DNA from: Armillaria gallica
Lineage: Eukaryota > Basidiomycota > Agaricomycetes > Agaricales > Physalacriaceae
Assembly (NCBI GenBank): GCA_037576215.1
Contig: JBANDB010000002.1
Span: 1,364,001 to 1,428,000, forward strand
Length of the DNA stretch: 64,000 nucleotides
Direction of reading: 5' to 3'
A program made the position numbers and the translations under genes. Shown here piece by piece: positions 43,640 to 57,400 of this stretch. Position 1 is the stretch's first letter. Every line of letters begins with the position of its first letter. Below the pieces are notes generated by a model. That model was not told where the DNA came from. It saw only the letters and a program-made list of their open reading frames with translations, and did not search any database.

Positions 43640-45620
43640 ATGGACACTCACCAACAACCTTCCACCATCTTCAATGTCTGCCACGATCAGCTGGATGATA
43701 CTGAGGTTTGGACTAAATTCCATTCTTTTTGCATCATGTATATTGACCCTTATGAATCCTAGCTCGACTGTATGAAGTTGCAGCTTTCCATCAAGCGAGC
43801 TGAGCAGGATGTTTTGTTTACAGACATGTGTCTTGGTGTGCAGGACAGTACACGTATATCCCCACTTCATTGTCGTTAACGCTCACCAGTTTGTCGACAT
43901 CAGCTTCACATCCTTACTGTGTCTTCTTGAATAAGGTCGCCATGCTTGCAACACATCTACAGGACCAGTTGTCTCAAGTCCACCTCTTCTATCAGTCGTG
44001 TATCATGTTTCTCTTGTCGGTTGTTGAAGTGTTTCCTGCACTGTGTCCCGGCTGTCAAAGATTCTATCAGCCTCTGGAAATGTCTATCCTCTTCGACACT
44101 CCAATTTACCCCTTCCGCCTTTTCTCCCTCCCTGTTGAACTAGTCCATCTCATATATTCATTCATTCCCAAGCAGGAGTTAATTTTGCTGCAGTTTGTCA
44201 ATAAAACCTGGCTCAGACTATCCACTAGATTCACCCATAATCGTCTACATCTCGCACTTCCTTGAAACTGGCAAGATTTCCGAGAGGGGGCTGCAATTGC
44301 TAAGACCATAATGGAGCACTACGCTATGACTACTGAGATATCCGTGGTATATCTTATGAGTCAGTGGGGGTTGAATCTGGTTGTGGATGAAGTGGTCCTG
44401 GTAAACTGGCCACCGTGGTCTGTGTGTTTCTTTCATCATATTTTTCCCAATGTTCGTTCATTCGGCTTTACTGGCAATGGTCCTTTTTCTTCTCCCGTAT
44501 ACGAACTGTCCCTCCTATATGGTTACCGGTTGCCAGAATCTGTCCAGGATGTCGCTTTGAGCCATTGCTCCCTTCTTGATTGCAGTGTTAAAGAGCTTTT
44601 GGGTCCTTCTTCAAAAGTACAGTGGTTGACCCTAAATTGCATCTCATATGGATATGTGGTGGGTGTTTTCCTTCCATCCTATATGTCAGCTGTGGCTAAG
44701 TTTGTTGGATTTCTGTTGTATCAGATACTGCCATACACTTCTATGCCCCTCACAGAGGCAGATCAGATTCATATTAGGTACTGGCAATCTCGCCATGAAC
44801 TCAATGGCCTTGCCACTGTATCTAGATGATTGGCCCCCTCCCCTCCCATTCTTAGAAGGCTTTCCATCGATTTCGTTAGTGGGATTTGACACCATATGTG
44901 TACTCATAGTCACATGGACCACAATCTCCATGATCAACTCTTTTCAATGCTGTCTGCTCATACCGATCTTGCTCCTTTTGTCTCGCCAGAATGCACCTTT
45001 CCTGTGGCAACAAGATGTGATAGAGTGGAGGAACTTGACATCATCATGGGTGACTTGTTATGGTGCATCCTGTGGGACATCTGGCAGTGTACTGCTGGCA
45101 CATTGAAGACATTATCGATTACTGTCCGTGAGTGCCATGACAGTTTGTGTATCTAAGCTGGTGCTAACCATTCTCACGATTTAGCTCACCATACAGAATA
45201 CAGCTTTGGAAGAACAGTCGATCTCTCATCTTTAATCCATCTTCATACCCTTACGCTTACAACCTTCCTCCCGAATGCACCTATACTGCTGAACATGGCA
45301 GGTACTTGGTTTAGTCAGATTCATGAAGTTCCCAATACCAAATTGACTTTGGTCATAAAAATGACTTCATTGCATATAGGCTGTCTGGCGTTGACTCTAC
45401 GTTTATCCTGACTCTTGCAATTCTTCCTTCCCTCCGCATCCAACTCTGACACATCTTTTAGAGGGGATTTCACCCTTGTACTCCAAGCCTCCCATCCTGT
45501 ATCCAATCAATCAGATAGAAATCATGCAGACCAGCTCATACAGGCTTTGAATGCCCATTCACAGGTAGTTGCTGTCGTCCATCCTTGGGTGGACAGCATG
45601 CAACCTACACTTGGTTAAGT
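43640..45620 (+). pseudogene. F-box-like gene 2
   Basis: Starts at MDTHQQPSTIFNVCHDQLDD (43640), with a helix KLQLSIKRAEQDVLF that is shared with gene 3 (EMKLSTQDILSAVSDGL). After introns or breaks comes the F-box FSLPVELVHLIYSFIPKQEL (about 44122-44181), then HLALP, a TGA at 44263-44265 and NWQDFREG. Genes 1 and 3 have EEW and PSW here, so the stop is probably a nonsense change. The downstream reading to 44829 (SVQDVALSHCSLLDCSVKEL) is LRR-like. Further exon-like pieces extend to about 45620. Together with genes 1 and 3 it forms a direct tandem array on the plus strand. Confidence 0.55.
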
Positions 45621-46541
45621 ACTACTTTAGGTGATATACCATAGTACAGTAGCATACAGTCATTACACCATAGATATTTTGTTAGCTTCTGTCATTTATT
45701 CTTGTTTTCTTGAAACTTATAATTAACACAAAAACAAAAACAATAAAATCTTGATGCTTACATTGTTCCTAATTGCCAAGGTTTTCTTTCTGCATATCGC
45801 TCCATGATGCACCCTGCTGTACCATGCCTCATGTTTGTGTTTCCACATATGGTACCTTGCCGACAGCATCCCTTCTGCTCCCCGCCCTCTCTATGGAGTA
45901 ATAGCCAGCTTCATGAAAACTTCTTCAATCAACTATTAGAATGTGCGTCCCTTCTTGGTTCACTTCTTGATCAGTGGCATCTTCTCATTGTTATTCAGTA
46001 GCTCTATCTGAACTTTGATTGCATTTTGACGAGCGACCTTACCTGTCACGCCGCTGCACGCTCAAAGCTTACTCGATGTTTTGTTACCAATTGCAATTTG
46101 TTACACTTACACATCCTCCTAACTAACTTGGCATTGTTACCTGCTCGTTCTTGCAGGAGAATGTGTATTTATCAGCCTCCAAACTGAGAGTACCGCTGTT
46201 TGGTTGTGAGTTAACTGGTTGCCCTGGTGGAATATACTTGTTTTAGAACCCTTGTCAATAGATGTTTCCCTCTTGGAGGGTTTCGTATTAAACCATCGTC
46301 AGGCATGCCCTGCCTTCTGAAATCCCTTTTTTGTTTGTCCTGATATTTGTGGTTACCCCTGGTGCATTCAAATTGTTTTCCTTTGAGAGTGTCTCTGACA
46401 TTTTGTCCTTCAACACAGCTATCTTTGTGTCTTTGCTCTCTACTTCCAGTTTGAAACATGCCTGTACATCTGAAAGTGCGTGTCATCAATGCATATTTGT
46501 TGCCCTCTTTGCTCACTGTTATTTCTGCCAGTTCAATTATG
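45621..46541. other. Spacer between F-box-like genes 2 and 3
   Basis: AT-rich, with no supported gene. AATAAA at about 45742 could be a poly(A) signal of gene 2. Confidence 0.4.
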
Positions 46542-48384
46542 ATGATATGGACAACACTATCAACGTGTTTGAGATGAAGCTGTCAACTCAAGACATATTG
46601 TCTGCCGTATCTGATGGTTTGTCACGTTGCTCTTCACATACCTCCTCTGCCTCACCATGATTGTTAGGTTCCCATTCATATTTCCTCTATCTGCAGAGCC
46701 TGATTGACTCCAGTTGGGCCAAGGATAGTCCCCTCAAAGCGAACCTATATCTTTCCATTGAGCCGTTCTTTTCACGGTTCATCGACTACTGGCACCAACA
46801 TTCCCTTCATTGTTCTGCCCTCTTCCCTCCTCCATGCTCTTGGAATGTTCCTCTATCATTGTCCTGGATGGATTTTCCCACCGAAATTCAGCTAGAGATA
46901 ATTGCCTTCATTCCCGTTTCTGACCTGCTCAATCTCCGAGTCACCAATTGTTATAACTGGGACATCATTACTCCATTCACTCATTACCATCTGCACTTTT
47001 GTTTACCCCCATCTTGGACAGATTTCACTGTATTAGGCACAGATGCTTGGGAGTGGGCAGCAACTGTCAAAGTCTTGGCTGCTATCTTCATTGCTGACAC
47101 TTGGTTCACTGTGATTTCAGTGACATTTGATGCATGGTCCATTTCCAATTACTGCTTCTTTAAATTCCTTGAAAACACCAAGGTTATGAAGGTAACCATT
47201 GCTGGTTACAGGTGTGGCTTGTCCTATTATCCCCACATACCTTATCCCTTCATGCTCCCACCCACCATCAAACATCTTACAGTCACTCGTTGCTCCTTTG
47301 TGAGCCATAGCATACTGGGACTACTTTCACCGGGTATGACTCTGGAAACCTTAGAAATCGATAGGGTTGACAACAGCTATCTGGTATGTCGTTGTTAGGT
47401 TTATTTAGCTTTTTCAAGCTGACCCCTTTGTTTATTTTTTGTATTCTTGTGTTTAGATCACTCTATTACAGCCAGGTACTCGTGAGCTGGGTGTCTGGTG
47501 GGATCTCAATGGAATAGAAACCTATCATCACAACCTTGTTCAGAACCTGCCACCAGCCACACTTAAATGTTTGCAACTGCACTTTTCTCTGTTCATTCCT
47601 AATGGCCACTGGGGTGTTGATCCTCCTATGTTTTTTCAGCCTTGTCCTATGCAGTGTCTCCTTCTCACCCAGCTATTCCGCGTCCCTCGTGCACAGGCGA
47701 TCATAAATCACTATCTGCATCCTGGAGAAACCTTCCCACTGCATCTCCTGCTTTCAGCTGTTGAAGATATCAATATTTGCCTCAGATCATTTCTCTATTG
47801 AAGTGTACAGTGGGGTTGGAATGAAATGGCTCATTCGTTAACGAGATTGACTCTCCATAACTGTATGTTTCTCATGTTGTTCATGCTAGTTCCTGTATAC
47901 TGACATATACATAACCTGGCCAGGTATTGTCAAAGTTGGTGCAGTTGGCTCCTGGCATCTTCCCTTGACAGGTCTGCACATGTTAGAACATGTTAGGCTT
48001 GTGGGCCCAGTGTCCTCTGTTCACTGTCTCCTTTGGAGTTTGGTCAGCTGGTCTTTTGTATCAAAGGAGTTCACAACTGCCACCTTGACTGTTGCCGTGC
48101 ATGTCAACAGACACAATCGTCATGATCTCCCCAAGGCCCTCACATATCCATTTATGCGATGCATGTTGATGGCAACCCAATACTCCAAATGCCACCAGTT
48201 CAAGGGTACCATACAACTGGAGATGGTGTCCAGATTGTATAGCGGATTCTTGGACTTTGAGATGTTGTATCTTCATGATCTTGTGGACAAACTGGAGTCC
48301 AATGCATCCATAAAGGCCAGATTTGCACCTTGCCGATTGCTTATATATCCCGCCGACTTTCACAATATTATAGCCCATGTTTAA
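46542..48384 (+). CDS. F-box-like gene 3 with leucine-rich-repeat-like C-terminus
   Basis: The likely start is ATG 46547 (MDNTINVFEMKLSTQDILSA); an intron separates this from the exon at about 46670. The F-box LSWMDFPTEIQLEIIAFIPV, SDLLNLRV lies at 46857-46950, followed by HLHFCLPPSW. LRR-like blocks follow (TIKHLTVTRCSFVSHSIL; TLETLEIDRV). An intron GTATGT..TTTAG at 47383-47456 joins DNSYL to ITLLQPGTRELGVWWDL. The last exon block, about 47940-48384, ends at TAA 48382 (FHNIIAHV). I found no certain nonsense codon, so this may be the intact member of the three. Its role would be substrate choice for an SCF ubiquitin ligase, by family only. Confidence 0.6.
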
Positions 48385-48881
48385 TACTTCGCAAAGTAGT
48401 CTGTGGTACATTTAATGCACTTTTTGATACGGACTCATCTTGACCTCTGTTTCATTCTCCTGTCTTATACCTTGATCTCTATATGACAAAGAAATAAAAT
48501 CACAATAATATGTGCATGCATTGTCTCTGTTCGTTTAATCTGACATGCTGGCATTGGCATGTTTCGGCGCCTGAACTTTCTTTTCTTTTTTTGTTCGTGT
48601 TTACTTGCTTCTTTCCATCGTGTTCAGTCACTCATCCCCACCTCCACTTGTCACAGTTTATGAACGCTTCCAGCTCGCGAAATGACACCACCTGCAGTCA
48701 CTGGTGGCCACATTGACAAGGTCTGGATATATCCTTGCATGATCACTGCAGTTCTCACTGATTCAGTGCATCCAGAAAAAAGGGAAAGGCAGAACTAGAA
48801 GCGGCACGGTACCTTTACCCTCAAAAAAAAAAAATGCACTGCACCTATACCATCGTCTATACCCCCTAGATATCCATCCAG
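48385..48881. other. Interval between F-box array and dioxygenase-like gene
   Basis: No gene seen. AATAAA at about 48492 is a possible poly(A) signal for F-box gene 3. An A-run is at 48821-48833. Confidence 0.4.
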
Positions 48882-50274
48882 GTGTGGAGGGGCCTATTCC
48901 ACGTCATCAGCGCAATACTAGACAAAGGCTTTGCACCGAGAAATCCATCAGGCTCGTGCTCATGCTCAGGCTGCATACCAGTACATCTTCGAAGCTCAAA
49001 ATGTATCACGTATGTTGTCTTTGTGTCTTCTGCAAACCCAATACCCATAGGCTTACCAACCCCTTCAGATACAGTTAAGATAAGCCATGGAATCACAATT
49101 GAGACGCTCGAGGGGTGCAAGATAATGCGCGTTACCAATGAAGAGGCCCATTGGAAGGCTGCAATTATGGATCAAAACACTACATCTGTCATCACCAACA
49201 CTTGCCTCATTGTGGAAGACTCTGAAGTGCCTCAGACACTGGTGGCATATCTCAGTAGCCATCCTAACCCTCATAGAGTTGAGGTGTGTGATGGTTTTAA
49301 AGTAATGTTGTCTCGTCTGCCAATTTGTCTGTTACTGACTATCTCATAGGATTTCGAAGTGCACCGTTTCATCAGCATCACTCAGCAAGCCATCAATGAA
49401 TTATCTGTTCATCCACCGGGGGTAGGAGGAGATAAAAGGCATCTATCTGATGCGATGTATCCTTTCATGGAATACAACACTGAGAAAAATGATGGGTCAT
49501 TTGATCATGAGTTCTCGATGTTTGTTTGGACCACATTCCTTCACATCTTTTCCTTGTTAGTGCATATGGAGCACATAGGTGTTCATCATGATTGTGAGCT
49601 ATGGTTTGAGCAAGGACATAAGGTACATTCATGCATCCATAGCTATCTTTCGGTTCATGCAAGCATTCCTTTGTCTGCATAGAATGGCGACCCCATTCTG
49701 TCTGTGGACCTACTGCAAAGCAGCAATGCATGTCAGACCCAGTCTGCTACTCGCTATTCAATAAATATAGACCAACAGTTGTCCCTCTTGAATGCACATG
49801 TTGAGCATTTTTTCCCGAAAGAATACGCAACACTTAGCCGGGTAGCTGCTGCTGGTCAATGGATTCCTGAGAACCGATCTTGCTTCCTGGGTATGGCGAC
49901 AGTATGGAAGTTAAATGTCAACACACATATTAACCAAAATGACTGGAATATATGCACTTACTTGCAGTGGCAACTTCACGGGGGGTCATTTGCATTTGCC
50001 TGATCTTGATGTCACACTTCAGTATGTGCCATTGTCTATGGGAATCACGCCTTGTCACTGATGGAAATTACAGATACAAGCCTGGCGATATTGTTATATT
50101 CTGTTCTAGCCTACTCTACCATGCTAGTGGGGAATGGCTTCCAGGTATAATGAATGAGGGTGACAGCTGTACACCAGGCCGTGTATCATGGGTACACTTT
50201 ACGCACAAGAAAGTCATCGACCGAATGAAGGGGAAACCCAGTAGTTGGAACAGAGCCACATATGGGACTACTTG
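48882..50274 (+). pseudogene. 2-oxoglutarate/Fe(II) dioxygenase-like gene (double-stranded beta-helix)
   Basis: The best-read part is the C-terminal half: FLGMATVWKLNVNTHINQND (metal region), WQLHGG then HLHLPDLDVTLQ, YKPGDIVIFCSSLLYHASGEW, PGRVSWVHFTHKKV and LKGKPPGW-like RMKGKPSSW. I recall this layout from an expanded basidiomycete family in which the first site is HRD; here it is H-I-N, an Asp-to-Asn change that should weaken iron binding. The distal His (LLYH) and the Arg (PGR) are kept. A six-G run near 49979-49984 puts one extra base in the frame. An intron GTATGT..TTACAG at about 50013-50067 then joins LQ to YKPGD cleanly. Upstream exons (48882-49349, 49359-49682) are assigned by position only. 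Relation to TET/JBP enzymes is possible but unproven. Confidence 0.55.
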
Positions 50275-51468
50275 ACCACTCCTTTGTCAATCCATATATG
50301 CAATACATATATCTTGAACTTGATTTTTTCCCCTTAAGTTCAAACTAGACCCAGTCCATCTCCCCGGCTATTCTGCCATGCAATACCTGGTAATGTGCAC
50401 ATGCACTTTCATTGACTCTGCCATGTCACACAGTTGTCTCATCTCTTTCACCCCATTATTACCTTGCTGTTGTAGTCATGTTCCATATGCCATCTTGTGT
50501 TTTTACACTTGTCATGGTACATCTTTTTTAACTGGACCATCCTCTGACCTGTGGCTCATTGATCATTGCAATTAGATGGTGCTTGTGTTTCACTCCGCTT
50601 TTTGCATCAAGCCCTTTCTCATTGAGAGTCTTGTTCACCGTCCACTACTCTGCCTATTGTTGACTCCTTAACCATCTTGTACAGCCTGAGCCATGTGATC
50701 CCAACTATCATTCAGCCTTATCTGTTTCACTTCCAGAACACTGGCATTCATTTCCTCTGGTATGTGACTACACATGTTTGGATAACCTTGTTCTTACTCT
50801 ATGTGTTTATCATGTCTAGTTCTGTTTGGACAAATCTGCTTACCAGGTGACTGATATGACTGTTCACTCCATCTTGAGTCTGGTATGCCAATTCCAGTGT
50901 CATCGTCTCTCATCTACCCATGTCGCTGTCTCCCTAGCTGCCATACGTTGGGTTACCTGATCTAGGTGGTAACGGTAGTCTCAGTGGTACCTACCCCGAT
51001 GTCAGTCAAATGTGTGCTTTTTTATATCGATGAGGCTAACTCGTTGAATGTTAGGGATGTTCTGACATACATGTATGTGCCACTCCAGTTGCATGCTGGC
51101 CTTCAATTTCTGGTAAGTGTTCACTCCCATGTATGTGTGTTTAACTTATGTTGGTGCTGTAGATCTGCTTGATGGCGACCATCTGTCACTATCTCCCTTG
51201 TCGTTCACTGGAAATATAGGAACGGAGGTACACGGTTCTTTGCACGCTGGACAAATGAGTGCACTGCCAACTTGTTTATCAATCGTAATTGCCAATATGT
51301 ATGCCTTGTTATCGGGTACATTTATTATCTGTTCTGGTGTGCATTTTCACCGCTTTTTTCATGTGCTTCAAATACCCATGTGCTTGTGTATAGTTTATCG
51401 ATTACACCTTCTGATTTATTTCCTGTTCAACTTGGCCTATCTGTGTTTGAATTTTGTGCTGTCCAGCA
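50275..51468. other. Interval before the Helitron
   Basis: No complete gene. Fragments near 50860-51115 (VHSILSLVCQFQCHRLSSTH; NSLNVRDVLTYMYVPLQLH) are reminiscent of the LRR-like tails of the F-box array and may be a fourth, broken copy. The Helitron's 5' end should lie here, but I could not fix it. Confidence 0.3.
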
Positions 51469-54400
51469 TGGCTATTGTTGAGCCTCTAGAGACCGAGGAT
51501 ATGTGTTACGTGCTTTTGAAGACTCACAAGGGGGAAAGTAACATCCAGTATATAGATCATGTGACAGTGAGTCCTTGGCTCCCACCATCGGACTGTCTGC
51601 CTGAAACATTACAGAATATGTATCGGTATACGTTTGTTGAACATCAACTTAATGGGATGAAACTGAAAGAGCCTTTGCCTGGAAATCATATATGTATAGC
51701 TGCACCTCTGTCTGTTTTGTGTGAATATATACCATTAAGGACATTGAAGACTCTAGCTAAACTCCATATGATTAATGCAAAGGGCATGTCATATAAAAAT
51801 AAGGCTGCTATGGTGGCAATATTCAAAGATCATGATTGTGAGCATTGCTCCACCTCTGTAACTATTCTTAAATGTCATATTATGTTTGGTGCCAAGTCCA
51901 CTTTACCCAAGCAACCTGCTGTAGGCCTTGGATCCTTGAGAGAACCCATCTCATTGCCATTTCCACCAATGCCCATGGATGACAAGCTTGCTCATTCAAT
52001 TATTTCTGACTTCTATGCTGCATCATCACCAGAAGCATTCAAGGAAGCTGGCTGTGCAGTATGTGGACAGCTTACTCCATTGAAAAGCTTGAGCAGCATC
52101 TGTCATATGAAGTAATTCTTACACATTTTAGAAAATCCAATGGTCACTCATAAAGAAAGATTCTGTGACACATATGGATGGTCCAGTCCTTGATGAATCA
52201 TGTGATCTTATTTGTCTAACCTGTCATGCTTCAGTATGCAAAGGAGTTGTATCTCCAAATTCCTTGTGTAATGGCCTTTGGCTTGGTGAAATTCCAAAAG
52301 AACTAAAAGAGCTTTCATTTATTGAGTGGTTGCTGGTTGCATGTGTCCAACACAATTGTTGCTTTGTGAAGGTGTCTATGGCATCCAGTGGGTATCCAGA
52401 ACTTGGAAGCTGTAAGATGATTTCACATGTAATATCTTTTGAATTCCCTATTGCAAAAGTATATGATGTTCTGCCTCCTTCAAGAAAAGATCTTGATGAA
52501 GTTCTTGCTATTTTATTTACTGGATCCAATCAGCTTACAGAAGAAGATCTTAAACATACTCCATTATTAGTATGACATAAGGTGGTTGTCAATGCTTTAA
52601 CTTGGTTGTGTAATAATCATTCTGACTATCAGCACATTAGAATATCTAAGGAAAATTTGAGTCAGTATAAAGAGAATACTACACCTGTTGAAGTGGTATA
52701 TCAGCACAGTCTCCATAACAAAGTCCCTGAGGGAACTAGTGTTTTTGATATGTCAGATGCTGATGGAACTGATAAAGGGGTATGTCCTATTGTAGTGCAT
52801 GCACTGGTAGGTGAGCAGCTGTCTAAAATGAATATCAAAACTCAAAAAAGTCTTGCTACTTGCCATTTTAAGAATGACAATGGAGTCCTCACTGTTGGTC
52901 ATGCAGAGCTACCAGAATCTATATACAATAATCCTTCATTGTATCCTTCAATGTTTCCTTGGTTATTTCCATATGGTCTTGGTGGTATAGGTTCAACACC
53001 AATGTCTGATGCAGCTCATAAAAAATGGATGATGATGTATCATGACAAGCATTTTCAGGTTGATGTTGGATTTCCTTTTGTTGCATTTAGCCATGAGCAA
53101 ATAAAAGCAAGTACAACTGCTAGTTATCTGCTAGTCAAAAAGGATAAATTCAAATATATTGTAGATAGGATCATGCAATTGGATGAACAAGTACTTGAGT
53201 CCCTTTCATCTCGACTTAGTAGTGGTGAATCAGTTACACCTAGTACACCAGCTGAAAAAGACTGCTTTCAACTGTTCAATGATTTAGATCATGTGTCATA
53301 TAAGGTACAAGGTTCTCTGACCTCAAAGAAATATATGTGTAATAAGGTGTATTCTTTAATGGCAGCTGAAGGTGCACCATCATGGCATATTACCTTTGCA
53401 CCCTCTGATCACAAGCATCCAATTTCTTTGTATTGGGCAGATCATCATATAGATTTCTCTCCTCTTTTGTGGAATGAGTAAGAAAGATTGCTTTTAGTTA
53501 CAGGGAATCCTGCAGCAGCTGCTTGTTTTTTTAATTTTATAGTTGACTTGTTTATTGAACATGTATTACATCCAGATAAAGATGAACCAGGTGCATATGG
53601 ACACACTTCATCTTACTATGGGGCAGTTGAACAACAAGGATGACTTACTCTCTATCTCCACTTAATAGCATGGGTTAGAAGCAGTTTAAGTCCACAGGAA
53701 ATACATGACCGGTTGTTGGAAGAGGATTCTGAATTCCAAAAACAGTTCATTGCTTATCTTGAAGCTGCACATACAGGTGATTATTTTAATGGTACAGGCC
53801 TTGAAGTAATACAAATGCAATATGAAGATGCTTTATTATCTGATTACCAGGATCCAACAGAGACTTTACCAGTTTCTCCACCTCCTTACTGTGACCGTAA
53901 GGATGAGAATTGTGTTGGATGTGATAAAATCAATTCATGGTGGACATACTTCAAACAGGTTGTTGATTCTTTAATAAGCATGATGAATGTGCATAATTGC
54001 CACAAAAACACATATGTAGATGGAACTCTATATAGTAATTCTACAGCTAAAGGATGCAAAGATAATAAATGGGGAAAATGCAGAGGGTGTTTTCCTCAGC
54101 CATTATTTGACTCAACTACAGTAGACTCTAAAACAGCTCATGTGAATATGAAGAAACGAGAAGCTTGGATCAATACATTCACACCTATCTTAACTTATCT
54201 TTTACGATGCAATACTGATGTAACCTCATTGAGATCTTGTACAGCTATCAAAGCTGTTTTGATATATGTAAATGATTATATCACAAAACCTGCTTTGAAG
54301 ACACATGTGTTTTTTGATGTTGTTAAAAGTGTATTTCAACATAACAAAGAACAGACTAGTACAACACAAAGTGGCCAAGATCAAGCAAGAAAACTTATGA

Positions 54401-57400
54401 TGCAAATGGTTAATGTTTTGGGTGCAAAAATGGAGATTGGTGTGCCAATGATATGTTCATATCTTCTTGGCCTACCAGATCATTATACAAATTGTACATT
54501 TGTAACATTTTATTGGCAATCTTTTGTTTCTGAAGTAAGAAATAGTTAGAAGAGTGAGAATGGACCACTAGAAGAAGTTAAAATTCAAATAAAAAGGAAA
54601 GATGATAAAGTTATAGGAGTCTCACCTGTTGAAGACTATATAAAATGATCAGTAGAGTTAGAACATATGTGTCTATATGAATGGATTAGCAGATGTGAGT
54701 GTATGTCAAACCATAGTGCAACTGAAAAATCACAAAAGATTATTAACGAACATGATTTAGATCCAACTGAGTCTATATTAGAAAACAAAGGTGATAATTG
54801 TGTATCTGATATTGAAAGCATACAATCTGATTCTGATGATGATAAAGGTTTCTTGAAGGACTTTATTGAAGATGATAGACTATTATTAGATAATGAAGCT
54901 GCTGATACTGTTAATACTAACTTTTTATTGGAACATTTCACTCTATCTCAGAAGACCTTAGTAAATGGACAGAATGAATATGACAATTTGCCTATGACTG
55001 CTACTCAATCTACTCAAGCAACTTTGGTGGATGAAAGTCTTAATACATCTAAAATAAAAAGGTATCAGACTAAACTTAAGAAATGTTCTTTTTTAGAATC
55101 ACATCCTTTGCATGATACTCATTATATCTCAATGCACCCTAATAATGAAAGATGTGTCCCAAACTTTGTAGGTGGCTTGTTATCTAGACATGATATAGGT
55201 GATCGTGAGCATTATTGCACTACTATGTTAACACTGTTCAGGCCATGGAAAAGTGAAAGAGATCTAAAAAATCCAGAGGATACTTGGGATCATGCTTTTA
55301 CAATGTTTGTGTTTGAGCCTTGGCAGATAAAGCTAATGAGTTACTTCAATTTAAGATATGAATGTCTGGATGCTAAAGATGACTATAATGCACAACTGAA
55401 ACAAGGTGGCCTTGATCCAATGCAACAGTTCAACACTAATTGGACTACACTAGATTCTAATGAACCTGTGATTATAACTCCTGAAGATATTGAGACAGGT
55501 GTGTCTTCAGATGCAAATACAATTGGTAGAAATATTAGTATCGGTCATATCAAGTGTATGCAAAAGATATCAAAGATTGATCAAATGATGGGAGAAGCTG
55601 GATGTGGCTGGTCCAAGTCACAACCTGAGCTTGCAGATATGTCTAATATTTCAGATATCACTAATATAACTCAGCACTCTGCAGCTCAATGGAGAGAAGA
55701 AGTGCAAACTATCTGTCAAGCAGTTCTTGATGAATGTATGAATGAAAAATCTATACCTAATATATCAAAGCATAAAACTCATGATAGATATATTGATTAA
55801 GCAGAGTTTACCAGTCGAAAACATTTAAATAAGCAATCCACTACAGATCCTGAATCTAATTTAATATAAACAGTCTTGACTATGTTCAAACTTAATGAGG
55901 AGCAAGAAAGAGTATTTTATATTGTAGCACATCATGCAATGTGTCCTATATCAGAGCAACTTCATATATACATAGGTGGAATGGGTGGAACTGGAAAATC
56001 ACAAGTATTAAAAGCATTGACCGAGTTTTTTAATAAACAACAAGGTCAAAGCAGTCATTTAGTGAGAGTGGCTCCTACTGGAACAGCTGCATCTATTATC
56101 AAAGGATCTACTTATCATTTTATATTTGGTATTAACGAGTTTACAGGTGGTGATATGAGCAAAAAAGCCATGAGTGAAGTCAAATCAAGATTGTCTAGAG
56201 TGGAATATGTGTTTTTTGATGAGGTATCTATGCTATCAGGCATGGATCTATATAAAATAAGTGCTTGGTTAGCAATATGTTTGAATCAGCCTAACCTACC
56301 ATTTGATAGTATGAACATGATATTTGCAGGAGATTTTGCTCAGCTTCCACCTGTTATTGGTGGTGACAATTCTGCCTTATACTCACCTGCAAGTGGTATG
56401 TATGCAACAGGTAAGAAGAGTCAAGATACTGCTCTTGGTAAAGCAGTTTGGCATCAAGTTACCACTGTAGTTATATTAAGATAAAATAATGATGATAATA
56501 AGCTTCATACTGCATTATAAAATATGTGTTATAGAGTTTGTACACGTGATGACATTGCTTTCTTAAGCACACGTGTATGTGGCTCATCTGCATCTGCACC
56601 AGATATTACTAGCTCAACATATAGAAATGTATCAATCATAACTGGATTGAATATTCATAAAGATGCATTTAATCATATTGGTTTAGAAAGATTTGCTCAA
56701 GAAAGCAATCAAGAACTCATAAATTTCTATTCAGATGATACTATATCAGAGTCAGTGATGATTAGTAAACATGCTAAGCAAAAGAAAGTAACAGCTTTAT
56801 CTTCTCAGATTCAAATTGAATTATGGAATGCTTATCCTAGTACAAATAACAAACATATACCAGGAAAATTGTCTTTATGTAAAGGTCTTCCTATAATGAT
56901 AAGATTGAATTCAGCTACAAAATTAGGCATTACAAAAGGACAGGAGGCTACTGTTTACACATGGGAAGAGAGTATAGGATCATGTGGTCAAAAAATATTA
57001 GAATCCTTGTTTGTTAAGCTTATCTCTCCACCACCTACAATTTGCATTCCGGGTCTGCCTGAGAATGTTGTGTGACTTTTACGTACTTCTTCATCTATAA
57101 CCTGTGTTTTACAGGATGAGACAAAAATTAACATCAACCGCAGTCAAGTGGAAGTCATGCCTAATTTTGCAATGACTGACTATTGTTCCCAAGGTAAAAC
57201 ACGGCCTGTCAATCCAGTTGATTTGAATAATTGTCGATCACATCAGTCTTATTACATGGTATTATCTAGAAGTGCATCACCCAATGGTACTCTTATACTT
57301 CCTAACTTTACAGATCACAATAAAGTTGCGTTTGATCTAAAGAAGATACAAGGTATGTGCTCAGGACACTTGTGTCAAGAGTTTCGTGAACTTGAATTGT

